From positions 20,996 through 84,995 of the forward strand of contig NZ_JALBYQ010000007.1 in the NCBI RefSeq assembly GCF_022678625.1: a DNA stretch of 64,000 nucleotides, written 5' to 3'. Positions 36,656-46,256 of this stretch are shown here, in pieces. The stretch is from Aliiroseovarius subalbicans (GTDB taxonomy: Bacteria > Pseudomonadota > Alphaproteobacteria > Rhodobacterales > Rhodobacteraceae). The translations under genes and the position numbers were made by a program. Positions within the stretch are counted from its first letter, which is position 1. The number at the start of each line of letters is the position of its first letter. The notes below the pieces were generated by a model that saw nothing but the letters and a program-made list of their open reading frames with translations, was not told the DNA's origin and did no database searches.

Positions 36656-38797
36656 ATGCTTTCAATCGTGAGGTTGCGCGCCTACTGCATGAGGTTTGTT
36701 CTATTCGTCGGCTTAGGTTTTTTGGCAACCAGCCATGCTATAGCTGCGACGTCAGATGACTTTTCCTCAACAGCCCTCACCGCCAGACTGATCACTGTGC
36801 AGGATGGTGTGCCTCCGGGTGCTGAAACGCTTTCGGCGGGTCTTGATTTGACGCTTTCGGAAGGCTGGAAAACCTATTGGCGTTCTCCTGGCGAGGTCGG
36901 CATTCCCCCACAGATCGATTGGAGCGGGTCAAGCAATGTCGCGGGGGTCGAAATGCTTTGGCCGGCCCCAGAGCGGTTCACCGCATTCGGTATCGAAAAC
37001 TTCGGGTATCATGACACCGTTGTTTTTCCCCTTCGGGTCACGCTGGAACGGCCAGGTGAACCGGTTGATCTTACCGGAGCTGTAAAACTGCTGGTCTGTT
37101 CTGAGGTCTGCGTCCCACAGACCTTCGATTTGACACTGTCTCTTCCCTCGGGGTCGGATATCGACACCGTTTCCGCATCGCGCATAAGCACTTTCCTGTC
37201 TCGCGTTCCAACCGAAGGGGATCAAACCGGAGTTTCGGACGCAGTAGCGTCAATCGACGCGAAACAGACAACCCTGACGCTTGAACTGCAAAGTGCCACC
37301 GCATTTGGCACACCGGATGTTTTTGCCGAGCTTGGAGCGGGTACTGCTTTAGGCAAGCCTGACATCCGGCTTGGAGATGGGGGCCGCAGACTTTGGGCGC
37401 GCATCCCGATCCTTACCGTTCACGCCGAGCTGTACCACGACCCTGTTTTGACCGTGACAGACGGGCCTGCCCGCGCCCTGACTTTGACGCCGCAGCTGAT
37501 ATCGCCCCCCCCTGCCCCACCATTTAGGCTTGAACAACTGGTGCCAGGTCTGGACAAACTGGCATGGATAGCCCTGGTGGCCTTTTTGGGTGGGCTGATC
37601 TTGAATGTGATGCCCTGTGTCCTTCCGGTTCTGTCAATCAAACTGTCATCGGCAATTAAGACCCAAGCGCGTGGCGCGCGGTCCGTTCGCATTGGCTTTC
37701 TGTTCGCTGCCGCTGGCGTCATGAGTTTCATGTGGTCTCTCGCCGCTATTCTCTATGCGTTGCAGATGTCTGGCGTGGCCGTTGGTTGGGGGCTGCAGTT
37801 TCAGAACCCGGCCTTCCTGGCCTTGATGTTTCTTGTGCTCGCAGTTTTCTCCGCAAACCTGTTCGGTCTGTTCGAGCTGGCGTTGCCTTCCTCACTTCAA
37901 TCTCGCTTGTCCAACGCAGGTGGCACCTCAGGACATGGGGCTGATTTCGCGACCGGTTTTTTCGGTGCGGTCATGGCAACTCCCTGTTCGGCACCGTTCC
38001 TTGGGACCGCGGTGGCATTTGCGCTTGCCGGGCGCGGTGTCGACATCATCATTGTCTTCACAGCTTTGGGGTTGGGGCTTGCATTGCCATATCTTCTTAT
38101 CGCCCTTGTGCCCGGACTGGTAGCGGTTCTTCCCAAACCAGGGCGATGGATGGTTGGGTTGAAACTGCTTCTTGGAGGGCTTCTTCTTGGGACAGCAATC
38201 TGGCTTTTGTGGGTTTTGTCCAGCGTCGCAGGCCCGCTTTCGACATTCGTGGTCACAGGCCTTTCAATCGCCTTGCTTGCAGTCCTGATACGGCGCCCTT
38301 TGCCCCCTGCCTTGCGCAATCTGGCCGTTATCCTGCTTTCCGTCCTACCAATGGTTTCGGCAGAGCTTCTGGCACGTCAGGCCCCGACTGAGGTTGAGCG
38401 GCTGGGCGGGCAGATCAATTGGATTGCTTTCGAGCGTGGAGACATTGCACGCCGCGTTTCGCAAGGCGAAGTGGTTTTTGTCGATGTCACTGCGGATTGG
38501 TGCCTGACTTGTAAGGCCAACAAGGCCTTGGTTCTGGAACGTGATCCGGTTTTGTCTGCCCTGAACGGTGAAGGGGTGATCGCGATGCAAGCCGATTGGA
38601 CACGCCCCGACGAACGTATTTCGCGGTATTTAGAAGCAAATAACCGCTATGGCATTCCCTTCAATGCAATCTATGGGCCGGGGGCACCGAACGGTATTGT
38701 CCTATCCGAGATCCTTTCTTCACAGGCTATTCTAGCAGCCCTGGATTCTGCCCGCGCAATTGGGATTCAATCCAGCACTCTCGAGACCGAACAATGA
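36656..38797 (+). CDS. DsbD/ScsB-like transmembrane thiol-disulfide reductase
   Basis: 713 aa. Signal peptide, then a periplasmic domain (about 30-290) with a CSEVC pair, eight or so TM helices containing the two redox Cys regions MPCVLPVLSIK and MATPCSAPFLGTA, and a C-terminal thioredoxin domain with DWCLTCKANK. Transfers reducing power from cytoplasmic thioredoxin to the periplasm. The long N-terminal domain is like ScsB (suppressor of copper sensitivity). It probably reduces the DsbA-like protein at 30721 or apo-cytochromes for Ccm. Confidence 0.9.
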   Translation: MLSIVRLRAYCMRFVLFVGLGFLATSHAIAATSDDFSSTALTARLITVQDGVPPGAETLSAGLDLTLSEGWKTYWRSPGEVGIPPQIDWSGSSNVAGVEMLWPAPERFTAFGIENFGYHDTVVFPLRVTLERPGEPVDLTGAVKLLVCSEVCVPQTFDLTLSLPSGSDIDTVSASRISTFLSRVPTEGDQTGVSDAVASIDAKQTTLTLELQSATAFGTPDVFAELGAGTALGKPDIRLGDGGRRLWARIPILTVHAELYHDPVLTVTDGPARALTLTPQLISPPPAPPFRLEQLVPGLDKLAWIALVAFLGGLILNVMPCVLPVLSIKLSSAIKTQARGARSVRIGFLFAAAGVMSFMWSLAAILYALQMSGVAVGWGLQFQNPAFLALMFLVLAVFSANLFGLFELALPSSLQSRLSNAGGTSGHGADFATGFFGAVMATPCSAPFLGTAVAFALAGRGVDIIIVFTALGLGLALPYLLIALVPGLVAVLPKPGRWMVGLKLLLGGLLLGTAIWLLWVLSSVAGPLSTFVVTGLSIALLAVLIRRPLPPALRNLAVILLSVLPMVSAELLARQAPTEVERLGGQINWIAFERGDIARRVSQGEVVFVDVTADWCLTCKANKALVLERDPVLSALNGEGVIAMQADWTRPDERISRYLEANNRYGIPFNAIYGPGAPNGIVLSEILSSQAILAALDSARAIGIQSSTLETEQ

Positions 38798-39040
38798 AGC
38801 AGTGCCGTGTGACATATGAAGCGGCTCAAAGGCAAAAAAGACTGTACCGGTTAGGAACGAAATGAACGACGTCGAAAAGCGCACGGATACCAAAACCCGC
38901 CAAACTTCGGACTTTGCAATGTTGCCACGATTGCAGACATTAGCTTGGATTCACAGGTATGTGACTGGTTTCGCGAATGATCACACGTATCCTTGTGATC
39001 TATCGTCTAAGGAACCGCCGGAAATGAGGATTGTGAAACT
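38798..39040. other. Gap with one doubtful small reading frame
   Basis: 243 bp between DsbD and the L,D-transpeptidase. A 61-codon frame (38862-39047) has an AGGA SD but no recognisable protein features and overlaps the next gene, so it is not annotated as a gene. A TGATCACA...TGTGATC imperfect inverted repeat near 38979-39001 may be regulatory. Confidence 0.4.
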
Positions 39041-39706
39041 ATGTTGACCAGACGCCACTTCATCGGTTCGACAGCCGCGCTGTTTTCCGCCCCGATTGCA
39101 AGCACCGGTTGGGCCGCGCCGACTTCTGACCGCTCAAAGTGGTCTGCATGGGACGCGCAGATTACGCCTGTGGATTATGATCCGGCAACGTCAAACCCTT
39201 GGGGGTTTCACCCGCGTTTCCTGCCCCAGCTCGTCGAGGCGAATCCCGGCCTGACACCAGGCGACATCCACGTCGATGCTGTGGCGAGATATCTGTACCA
39301 TATTCGCGAAGACGGCACCGCAATGCGCTATGGGGTCGCGATTGCGCGTGGGAACCTATACGAACCCGGTACCTACACGATCAAGCGAAAAGCGAAATGG
39401 CCGACCTGGACCCCGACTGCAGCCATGATCAAACGAGACCCAGGTCTCTATGAGCGACATGCAGACGGAATGAATGGCGGCCCAACAAACCCGCTTGGGT
39501 CGCGCGCGTTGTATCTGTTTGTCGGAAATCGAGACACCTACCTCCGGATCCACGGTTCACCAAGCCCGCGATCCATTGGAGGGAGGGCCAGTTCGGGCTG
39601 CGTTCGCATGGTCATGGCGCATATCAATGGCCTATATGAACATGTATCGACGGGTTCGACCGCCTACCTTTATCCGCCTGAGGATACGGTTTCGGCACGA
39701 AGCTGA
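39041..39706 (+). CDS. Tat-exported L,D-transpeptidase
   Basis: 221 aa. Tat signal (LTRRHFIGSTAALFSAP). YkuD domain with IHGSPSPRSIGGRASSGCVRM; canonical SxGCVR with the nucleophile Cys. Longer N-terminal part than the copy at 35304 and only distantly similar to it. It follows DsbD on the plus strand and converges on a small lipoprotein gene. Two such enzymes inside one copper island are notable. Confidence 0.92.
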   Translation: MLTRRHFIGSTAALFSAPIASTGWAAPTSDRSKWSAWDAQITPVDYDPATSNPWGFHPRFLPQLVEANPGLTPGDIHVDAVARYLYHIREDGTAMRYGVAIARGNLYEPGTYTIKRKAKWPTWTPTAAMIKRDPGLYERHADGMNGGPTNPLGSRALYLFVGNRDTYLRIHGSPSPRSIGGRASSGCVRMVMAHINGLYEHVSTGSTAYLYPPEDTVSARS

Positions 39707-39733
39707 AGGGTGGATTGGCCGAACAGAACGGGA

Positions 39734-40036
39734 CTAGCCAGTGGCCGCCTCTTCGGTGTCTGCATCTGGCAGTTGGGTGCAGATCGGCCGCCCTCTCACG
39801 GATCTCAACGGAAGGAACGTCGTTTCGACCGGGCCAACATGGCGATAGACATAGCACCCATCCGCCGGATCAATTCGCACCGCTGCAAGATCCTGGTAAG
39901 GCGCGGCAATCGCAAGCACGCCCTCGGGCAGCTCCTTGATGAACCCGTCAGAAGAGACGCGCCTGCCGCCTTCGTAGGTTTCACAAGATGCGAGCAAAAA
40001 GACTGTGCCCCCCAGCAGCCAAGTCAAGTTTCTCAT
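39734..40036 (-). CDS. Small putative lipoprotein
   Basis: 100 aa from ATG 40036 (SD GAGAGGA). Signal with lipobox FLLASC, lipidated Cys at about residue 18. The mature part includes DGCYVYRHVGPVETTFLPL. Not assigned to a family. It follows ccmI on the same strand after about 230 bp in which no other gene is supported. Confidence 0.7.
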   Translation of the reverse strand: MRNLTWLLGGTVFLLASCETYEGGRRVSSDGFIKELPEGVLAIAAPYQDLAAVRIDPADGCYVYRHVGPVETTFLPLRSVRGRPICTQLPDADTEEAATG

Positions 40037-40263
40037 TGTTAGGTCCTCTCGATAGTTCACTTAGAGTGATCAGTTTTTCTTTGGAAAACCAGTGCTTTCT
40101 GTGAGAGCAAGTGCATTTTGTGTGCCTCTGAGGGAACGCAATAACGCTCTAGGGTTTCGTGATCGATTTCGATCAATGGGATGAAACGTTCCACCTGGTT
40201 CTGAACAGCCACCGTTACGACTCGTGCGCGGTCTTTCTGGTCGCGGAGGCGCCAATGCGCTCG

Positions 40264-41424
40264 TCACTGCTTCAACTCGGACAGGGCCTGCTCGACAACT
40301 CGGTGGCGGGGATCACTTGGAGCGAGGTCGGAAAGCAGCGTTGAAGCCCTTTCAAAGGCTGACACCGCATTTATCTGCTCCCCCAGAACCGTATAGGCGT
40401 TCGCCAATTGCAACCACCCATTCAGATCGTCAGGGTTTTCCTCAAGCCGTTCGGCCAGTCGATTCACCATTGAACGGATGAACTCCCCACGATCTTCAGC
40501 GCTCATTTCTCCGGCTGCGGCGATGTCTTCGGCTGTTGGACCCGCTCCGCCACTGGCCATCGGGGCGTAGTCCGTCAGAGCAATTGGGTCACGTCCAAGT
40601 GTTTGTGCAATCTGGTTCGCTTGCGCGACAAAGGCCTCCATCCAGGGTGCAAAGCCGTCAGCGGTTTCCAGATGAGACAATAAGAGCGCATGGGCCGCCG
40701 GCTCTTTACCCTCCTGCGCCAATGCCATTGATTTGTAGAAAACACCGGCAGGATTGCTCGGATCCAGCGCGATTGCCCGGTCGATGGCAGTTTCTGCTCT
40801 GGGTGTAACGATACCTTGTTCAGCACTGACCAGAGCTTCGGCCAGCATCGAGAAGGTTGCCGAGGTTGCGTCATCACGAATTGTCACGGTCTCGAATGCC
40901 GCAGCGGCCCGCGCGTATTCCCCCATTCGATAATAGGTTTGCCCAAGCAGCATCCAACCTTCCGATGCTCCACCGTTTGGCTCGGATGTCAGGCGAGCGT
41001 AGAGCTTGTCCGTGAGTTCGGTGATTTTCTGCTGTTCGGCGCGCTCGGCTTGGCGATCCGCATAGGCAAGACTTGAAATCTCCGGTGATCCCATGATGGC
41101 GTAGTATCCAACGGCCACAAGCGGCACGAAGAATGCGGCAAGAAAAAGGGTGCCCCGCCCGCTTGTGTTGTCTGCGACCTGTCCAGATGTTGCGCGTCTG
41201 GCCGCGGCCAAAATACGTCGCTTGATTTCCTGCTGTGCGGCTGCGGCTTCCGAAGTCGATATCACATGTCGGTCAAGGTCACGTTGGACCTCGTCCAGCT
41301 GATCCACCAGAACTGCAGGCGTTGAATCCAATGCCGCCGACGGCACTTGTCTCTGCCAAAGCAACGGAAAGACAACAAAGCCGACCGACAATACAGTCAA
41401 CAGCACCATCCATGCGAAAATCAT
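40264..41424 (-). CDS. ccmI: CcmI cytochrome c biogenesis protein
   Basis: 386 aa. N-terminal TM helix (MIFAWMVLLTVLSVGFVVFPLLW), a second TM after a coiled-coil segment (GTLFLAAFFVPLVAVGYYAI), then TPR repeats (about 150-380) with the pattern GASEGWMLLGQTYYRMGEYARA and DLNGWLQLANAYTVLGEQ. Holds apocytochrome for heme ligation. The start overlaps the ccmH stop by 4 bp. Last of four ccm genes here. Confidence 0.92.
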   Translation of the reverse strand: MIFAWMVLLTVLSVGFVVFPLLWQRQVPSAALDSTPAVLVDQLDEVQRDLDRHVISTSEAAAAQQEIKRRILAAARRATSGQVADNTSGRGTLFLAAFFVPLVAVGYYAIMGSPEISSLAYADRQAERAEQQKITELTDKLYARLTSEPNGGASEGWMLLGQTYYRMGEYARAAAAFETVTIRDDATSATFSMLAEALVSAEQGIVTPRAETAIDRAIALDPSNPAGVFYKSMALAQEGKEPAAHALLLSHLETADGFAPWMEAFVAQANQIAQTLGRDPIALTDYAPMASGGAGPTAEDIAAAGEMSAEDRGEFIRSMVNRLAERLEENPDDLNGWLQLANAYTVLGEQINAVSAFERASTLLSDLAPSDPRHRVVEQALSELKQ

Positions 41425-41894
41425 ATGTTCTCTCCTGCTTGCTGGTCATCGATGAACTGTTTGATTTCGTGTTCCTCGGCATCACTTAATGCGCGCGGAT
41501 CAGGCTTTTTTCTCCTGCGCAGCAAGGTCGCTAAACCGACGCCCAGGGCCATCACCAGCATCGCCGGGGGTGCAAACCACAAGACGTAGGTTCTCGTGTT
41601 CAAAGGGGGTTTAAGCAGGACATAGTCCCCATAGCGTGCCCGGATGAAGGCCAAGGCTTCGTCGTTGCTGTCCCCGGCGACAATGCGTTCACGGACCAGC
41701 AAGCGTAGGTCCCGCGCCACTCCTGCGTTTGAACTGTCGATGTCCTGGTTCAGACACACGACGCAACGAAGCCCCTTTGACACCTCACGGGCGCGTGCCT
41801 CCAACACTGGGTCATCCAGCATCTCGTCAGGCTCGACGGCCAGCGCAGCCATCGGTATGGCCATTGCAAAGAGAAGAACAAAAAGTCTCAGCAT
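41421..41894 (-). CDS. ccmH: CcmH cytochrome c biogenesis thiol protein
   Basis: 157 aa. Signal peptide, periplasmic domain with the redox motif LRCVVCLNQ (CxxC), C-terminal TM anchor (TYVLWFAPPAMLVMALGVGLA) and basic tail. Reduces apocytochrome heme-binding Cys. ATG 41894 overlaps the ccmG stop as TGATG; a GTG at 41897 is also possible. Confidence 0.94.
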   Translation of the reverse strand: MLRLFVLLFAMAIPMAALAVEPDEMLDDPVLEARAREVSKGLRCVVCLNQDIDSSNAGVARDLRLLVRERIVAGDSNDEALAFIRARYGDYVLLKPPLNTRTYVLWFAPPAMLVMALGVGLATLLRRRKKPDPRALSDAEEHEIKQFIDDQQAGENI

Positions 41895-42457
41895 CACAGA
41901 TCCTCTCTGAGCAATGCGCCTGCCTGCACAAGGGCTTCGCGAAATTTTCCGACCGCAACCTCTCCCACGACCGGGCCGACATGCCGGTAGAGCACAGTGC
42001 CATCAGAGCTGACGATGAACGTCTCCGGCACACCGGAAATCCCCCACTCGATCCCTGCACGCCCCGAAATGTCAGAGCCAATTCGCGCGTAAGGGTTTCC
42101 GAGCTCGGTCAACCACCTTGCGGCGTCCTCAGGCTCGTCTTTGTAGTTGATGCCAAAAAGGCGGATGCCGTCCCGCTCGGCCAGGCTGGTCAGCACCGCA
42201 TGTTCTGCGCGGCATGGCACACACCAAGATGCGAAAACATTCAAGATAACAGCTGTTTCAGTGCCAACCAGGTTCGAGCGCGACAAGCCAGGCGTTTCCA
42301 CGCCCACAACCGGTTCTAAATCAAAATCCGGCGCAGGTTGTGCGATCAACACGGACGGGACTTCGTTCGGATCCCGATCCGGGTTCAGACCCCAAAGGAA
42401 AAAGCCGCCAAAAACGACCGCAACCAGTAGTGGGAGGAATGCCAGTATTCGTTTCAT
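41894..42457 (-). CDS. ccmG: CcmG/DsbE thioredoxin-like protein
   Basis: 187 aa. N-terminal TM anchor (ILAFLPLLVAVVFGGFFLWG), thioredoxin fold with SWCVPCRAEH and the CcmG-specific GINYKDEPEDA plus cis-Pro loop GVPETFIV. Keeps apocytochrome Cys reduced in the periplasm. Two bases after ccmF. Confidence 0.94.
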   Translation of the reverse strand: MKRILAFLPLLVAVVFGGFFLWGLNPDRDPNEVPSVLIAQPAPDFDLEPVVGVETPGLSRSNLVGTETAVILNVFASWCVPCRAEHAVLTSLAERDGIRLFGINYKDEPEDAARWLTELGNPYARIGSDISGRAGIEWGISGVPETFIVSSDGTVLYRHVGPVVGEVAVGKFREALVQAGALLREDL

Positions 42458-42459
42458 GA

Positions 42460-44460
42460 CTATTCCGCCGGAGTTGAGAGCGCGGAGGTCGCGCGTGTGC
42501 GTTTTGGTGCGCCAACCCGAAGCCGCCGATCTGATAGGGACAATGCGCCCCCCAGGATTAGAAATGTGCTTCCCAACCAGATGAAATTGACGAAAGGTTC
42601 ATACAGAATGCGCAGGGTCCAGGCGCCACTCAGCTCCGCGTCTTCTGACGCCGGTTCGGCGATCGAAGCGTAGAGGTCCCCTGCAAGGGTGGAGCGAATT
42701 GCGCTTTCCGTTGTTGAGCTTTCAGCAATCGGATAATACCGCCTCTCAGGGAATAGTGTTGTAATGCTCTCCCCGTTTCGCGTGACATCCAGCGTGCCGC
42801 GGTCTGCAAAGTAGTTTGGACCACGTACGCGCTCAACGCCTTCAAAGGTCACTTCGAACCCGGCAATCTCGATTGTTGATCCAGGTGCCACAAACACAAC
42901 CTCTTCAACCTTCCAGGCGCTGGAGCCGATAAAGCCGAACATTGCAACCGCAAGCCCTGCATGGGCCATTGTCATTCCGTGTGACGCACGTGGCAGGTTT
43001 CGGGCCCGGCGCAGTGCTTCGGAAAAGGGTACATCGAACAACCGGATGCGCATTGCCCATTCCCGTAGTGTTGCGAGCAAAAGCCAGGTGGCCAACAAGA
43101 TCGACAGATGCGCTAGAAGCGGCCCTCCTTCCTGAAGATACCAAAGCACCAGAGTTGCGATGATCGACGCCAGAGCGACAAACCACACGCGTTGCAAAAC
43201 GCCTGCCAAGTCGGCGCGCTTCCAACTCAGGAAAGGGCCCACCCCCATGAAAAGCACGAGAGGCAGCATCATGGGGATAAAGGTTGCGTTGAAGAAGGGC
43301 GCACCGACTGAAATTTTTTCCCCGGTGACGGCTTCAAGAAACAACGGGTAGAGCGTGCCGAACAGCACTGTTCCTGTCGCCGCGCCAAGGATCAAGTTGT
43401 TTACCAGCAAACCGGCTTCGCGGCTGATCGGCTTGAAAATCCCGCCAGCTTCCATCATTGGCGCGCGCCATGCGTAGAGCGCCAGTGAACCGCCGATAGA
43501 CAGGGCAAGCAGAAACAGAATGTACAGTCCACGCTCCGGATCAACGGCAAAGGCATGGACCGAGGTCAAAAGCCCAGAGCGGACCACGAAGGTCCCCAAC
43601 AAAGAAAGAGAGAATGTCAGGATCGCAAGCAAGATCGTCCAGCTTTTGAACGCATCGCGTTTTTCGGTAACGATCGCAGAATGAAGCAGCGCAGTGCCAA
43701 GCAGCCAGGGCATGAAACTGACATTTTCGACCGGGTCCCAGAACCACCAGCCGCCCCAGCCGAGTTCGTAATATGCCCACCACGAACCAAGCACGATACC
43801 GGCCGTCAAGCTCATCCAGGCCGCGAGGGTCCATGGGCGAACCCATCGAGCCCAAGCCGCATCGACCCGTCCCTCCAGCAAGGCTGCAACCGCGAAGGAA
43901 AAGACGATCGAGAATCCGACATAGCCCAGGTAGAGGAACGGCGGGTGCAAAGCGAGACCCACGTCCTGCAAGAGCGGATTCAGATCCTTGCCGTCTGCAG
44001 GCGGCGGAAACACACGCGTGAACGGGTTTGAGGTGAAAAGCATGAAGGACAAGAAACCGGTGCTGATCCACGCCTGCACAGCGAGAGTACGGGCTTTCAA
44101 AGGATCAGGTATATTGGAGCCAAACAAGGAAACGCCTGCGCCGAACAGGGTCAGGATCAACACCCAGAGCAAAAGAGACCCCTCGTGGCTGCCCCAGGTT
44201 CCGGCAATCTTGTAGAGCATGGGTTTCAGCGAATGAGAATTCGATGCCACGTTGACCACGGTAAAATCGCTAATGATGAAACTGCGCATCAGGGCGCCGA
44301 ATGCAAGCCCGACCAATAAGAGCTGTCCAATCGAGGTCGCGCGTGCAGACTGCATCCAGAGCAGCTTTCCACGACTAGCCCCGATCAAGGGGACTACGCT
44401 TTGGATCAACGCCAGCGCAAAAGCGAGTGCCAGGGCAAAGTGGCCGATTTCGGGTGTCAT
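42460..44460 (-). CDS. ccmF: CcmF heme lyase component
   Basis: 666 aa polytopic membrane protein with the tryptophan-rich WWD motif (ELGWGGWWFWDPVENVSFMPW, here quoted nearly whole) and conserved His-containing loops (SHEGSLLLWV, LLHSAIVTEKRDAF). Ligates heme to apocytochrome together with CcmH and CcmI. SD AGGA before ATG 44460. ccmABCDE are not in the window, so this partial set must work with host genes or be elsewhere on the element. Confidence 0.96.
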   Translation of the reverse strand: MTPEIGHFALALAFALALIQSVVPLIGASRGKLLWMQSARATSIGQLLLVGLAFGALMRSFIISDFTVVNVASNSHSLKPMLYKIAGTWGSHEGSLLLWVLILTLFGAGVSLFGSNIPDPLKARTLAVQAWISTGFLSFMLFTSNPFTRVFPPPADGKDLNPLLQDVGLALHPPFLYLGYVGFSIVFSFAVAALLEGRVDAAWARWVRPWTLAAWMSLTAGIVLGSWWAYYELGWGGWWFWDPVENVSFMPWLLGTALLHSAIVTEKRDAFKSWTILLAILTFSLSLLGTFVVRSGLLTSVHAFAVDPERGLYILFLLALSIGGSLALYAWRAPMMEAGGIFKPISREAGLLVNNLILGAATGTVLFGTLYPLFLEAVTGEKISVGAPFFNATFIPMMLPLVLFMGVGPFLSWKRADLAGVLQRVWFVALASIIATLVLWYLQEGGPLLAHLSILLATWLLLATLREWAMRIRLFDVPFSEALRRARNLPRASHGMTMAHAGLAVAMFGFIGSSAWKVEEVVFVAPGSTIEIAGFEVTFEGVERVRGPNYFADRGTLDVTRNGESITTLFPERRYYPIAESSTTESAIRSTLAGDLYASIAEPASEDAELSGAWTLRILYEPFVNFIWLGSTFLILGGALSLSDRRLRVGAPKRTRATSALSTPAE

Positions 44461-44492
44461 GATGCAGTCCTGATGATGCGGGGAAGTAGGGT

Positions 44493-44518
44493 GCTCCCAC
44501 CCCCTGAAGGGTGAGAGC
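44493..44518 (-). promoter_or_regulatory. Leader hairpin before ccmF
   Basis: On the minus-strand RNA GCTCTCACCC pairs with GGGTGGGAGC (10 bp, one G-U) around a 6-nt loop, 33 bp before ccmF. No U-run follows. It lies between the SHOCT gene and ccmF and could tune expression within the operon or mark an RNA-processing site. Confidence 0.45.
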
Positions 44519-44530
44519 TATCCGGTGAAG

Positions 44531-44851
44531 TCAGTCTTCGAGTGCAGCTTTGCGCTTGCGGAACTCGTCTTCGTCCAGTTCCCCCTTTGCAAAGCGGGAT
44601 TTGAGGATGTCCATTGCATCCGAAGAGGCACCTCCACCGGGGCGGTCACCGGCGAACCAACGCACCGCCATCACGATCAGGACGATGATCACGCCCCAAA
44701 AAGCCAACATCATGAGCCCACCAAACATTCCGTATCCTCCTCCCCAAGTCATGTGGCCAAACCCCCGACCCCAATCATCTGCGCCATCCGCGTGGGCGAT
44801 GTTCGCGGCAAACAAAGCCGCAAGGGTTGATAAACTGAGTTTCATGGTCAT
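44531..44851 (-). CDS. SHOCT-domain small membrane protein
   Basis: 106 aa. Signal-like N-terminus, Gly/Trp/Met-rich stretch (GRGFGHMTWGGGYGMFGG), one TM helix (AFWGVIIVLIVMAVRWF) and a C-terminal SHOCT motif (DILKSRFAKGELDEDEFRKRK, 21-mer trimmed in sense to ILKSRFAKGELDEDEF). Common in metal-stress operons. Strong SD AAAGGAGG. 19 bp after the sensor kinase gene. Confidence 0.88.
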   Translation of the reverse strand: MTMKLSLSTLAALFAANIAHADGADDWGRGFGHMTWGGGYGMFGGLMMLAFWGVIIVLIVMAVRWFAGDRPGGGASSDAMDILKSRFAKGELDEDEFRKRKAALED

Positions 44852-44870
44852 GCTGACCTCCTTTCATTGA

Positions 44871-46256
44871 CTAGTCGTTCGCAAAAGGGATCGCGATCGT
44901 CGCCCGCAGCCCCCCCTCATCTCGGTTGGAAAGTGAAATATCGCCGCCGTGGGCGCGAAAGATCGTCCTGGCGATGGACAAGCCCAGCCCGTACCCCCCT
45001 GTCTCCAGGGACCTAGATTGCTCAAGGCGAAAAAACGGGTCAAAGACGCGTTCCAATTCCGGGGCAGGAATGCCGGGGCCATCATCATCTACAGTTATGA
45101 TGAACTCGTCGGTTCGACCCCTATGGGAAACGCGAGTCGCACCACCATAACGATCAGCATTTTCGATGACATTGCGTAGAGCGCGTCTCAGGGCATGAGG
45201 GCGAATCCGTGCCTTGACAGAAGGCCCCACCTCCAGAACGAAAGGTGTCATCATGTCCGATTTCAGGGCTTCAAGGAACTCGCCGATGTTTACATTCTCG
45301 GGCTCCTCAGATCCGGCAAGCCCGCGGGCAAAAGTCAGTGTGGCTTCTACCATGGACTGCATTTCTTCAACGGAGGCCACAAGGCTGTCGCGGGTTTCAT
45401 CGTCATCAACCATTTCGGCCCGCACCCGCATGGCCGTAAGCGGGGATCGAAGATCATGTCCCAGGGCGGCCAACAGCCGGGTTCGATCCGCCACGAACCG
45501 GGTCAGGCGATCCTGCATGCGGTTGAAAGTCGAGGTCAGGTCACGCACTTCGGTCGGTCCAACCATCGGCAAGTCCGCAATGTCTTCGCCCCGTCCCAGC
45601 CGATCTGCCGCCCCAACGAGTCGCCGCAATGGACCAGTCAACCGGGTCATCAGGAACCAAAAGACCACGACCAAGATCACTGCCGCAGACAGCGCAAAGG
45701 TTAACATCGAATAGACAGGCCACTGGATTGGCGGCCGTTCGAAACGGGTTCCAACATTCAGCCACTGTCCACCCGCGATCGCAATGGACAAGTTCATCTC
45801 GACCGCCGACAGCTCGCCGCGCATCATCGCCATATGCATCTCGGCCATTTCCTGCGAAAGGTGCGGGAGCGGGAGTATCTGCCCTTCAATTTCGTGTAGT
45901 TCGACCCGGATGTCGCGACTATAGCCATCATCCAGGAGCGCGCGGATGCGCCCCTCGACCAAGCCACCATCCGAATGGTCGGTGTGTTGCACGATCGGCT
46001 CCTTTGCCAGGTCAAAACGCACAAGGGGCGAATTGGCGGCACGTAAGATCGACATGCGTAATTCTTCCGGAGCTTCTTCGATCAGACGCGCTACATTGGC
46101 GGAGCGTCCGGCAGCCTCAAATCCAAGTGCTGCCCGAACTGCCAGGCTACGTTCATCGGCGAAAAGCCATAAGCTGATAAGCTGGGCGCCGGTCAATGCC
46201 GCTACCACCAACAAAGCCAGTTGAACCCGTAGGGTGTGAAAGGGTCCCAATGTCAT
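44871..46256 (-). CDS. Sensor histidine kinase of a copper-island two-component system
   Basis: 461 aa. Two TM helices (about 10-30 and 165-190) flank a periplasmic sensor region, then HAMP, DHp with phosphoacceptor His in LGHDLRSPLTAM, and HATPase_c with N box (NVIENADRYG), DDGPGIP and GGYGLGLSIAR. The start ATG overlaps the regulator stop as ATGA. Likely senses periplasmic metal, given its neighbours (inference). Confidence 0.93.
   Translation of the reverse strand: MTLGPFHTLRVQLALLVVAALTGAQLISLWLFADERSLAVRAALGFEAAGRSANVARLIEEAPEELRMSILRAANSPLVRFDLAKEPIVQHTDHSDGGLVEGRIRALLDDGYSRDIRVELHEIEGQILPLPHLSQEMAEMHMAMMRGELSAVEMNLSIAIAGGQWLNVGTRFERPPIQWPVYSMLTFALSAAVILVVVFWFLMTRLTGPLRRLVGAADRLGRGEDIADLPMVGPTEVRDLTSTFNRMQDRLTRFVADRTRLLAALGHDLRSPLTAMRVRAEMVDDDETRDSLVASVEEMQSMVEATLTFARGLAGSEEPENVNIGEFLEALKSDMMTPFVLEVGPSVKARIRPHALRRALRNVIENADRYGGATRVSHRGRTDEFIITVDDDGPGIPAPELERVFDPFFRLEQSRSLETGGYGLGLSIARTIFRAHGGDISLSNRDEGGLRATIAIPFAND

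Noticed and set aside
38862..39047. 61-codon frame before the second L,D-transpeptidase
   Set aside because: Fair SD but no recognisable features and overlaps the next gene; left as doubtful.
40070..40267. Minus-strand frame between ccmI and the small lipoprotein
   Set aside because: Low-complexity Arg/Pro sequence with no SD.
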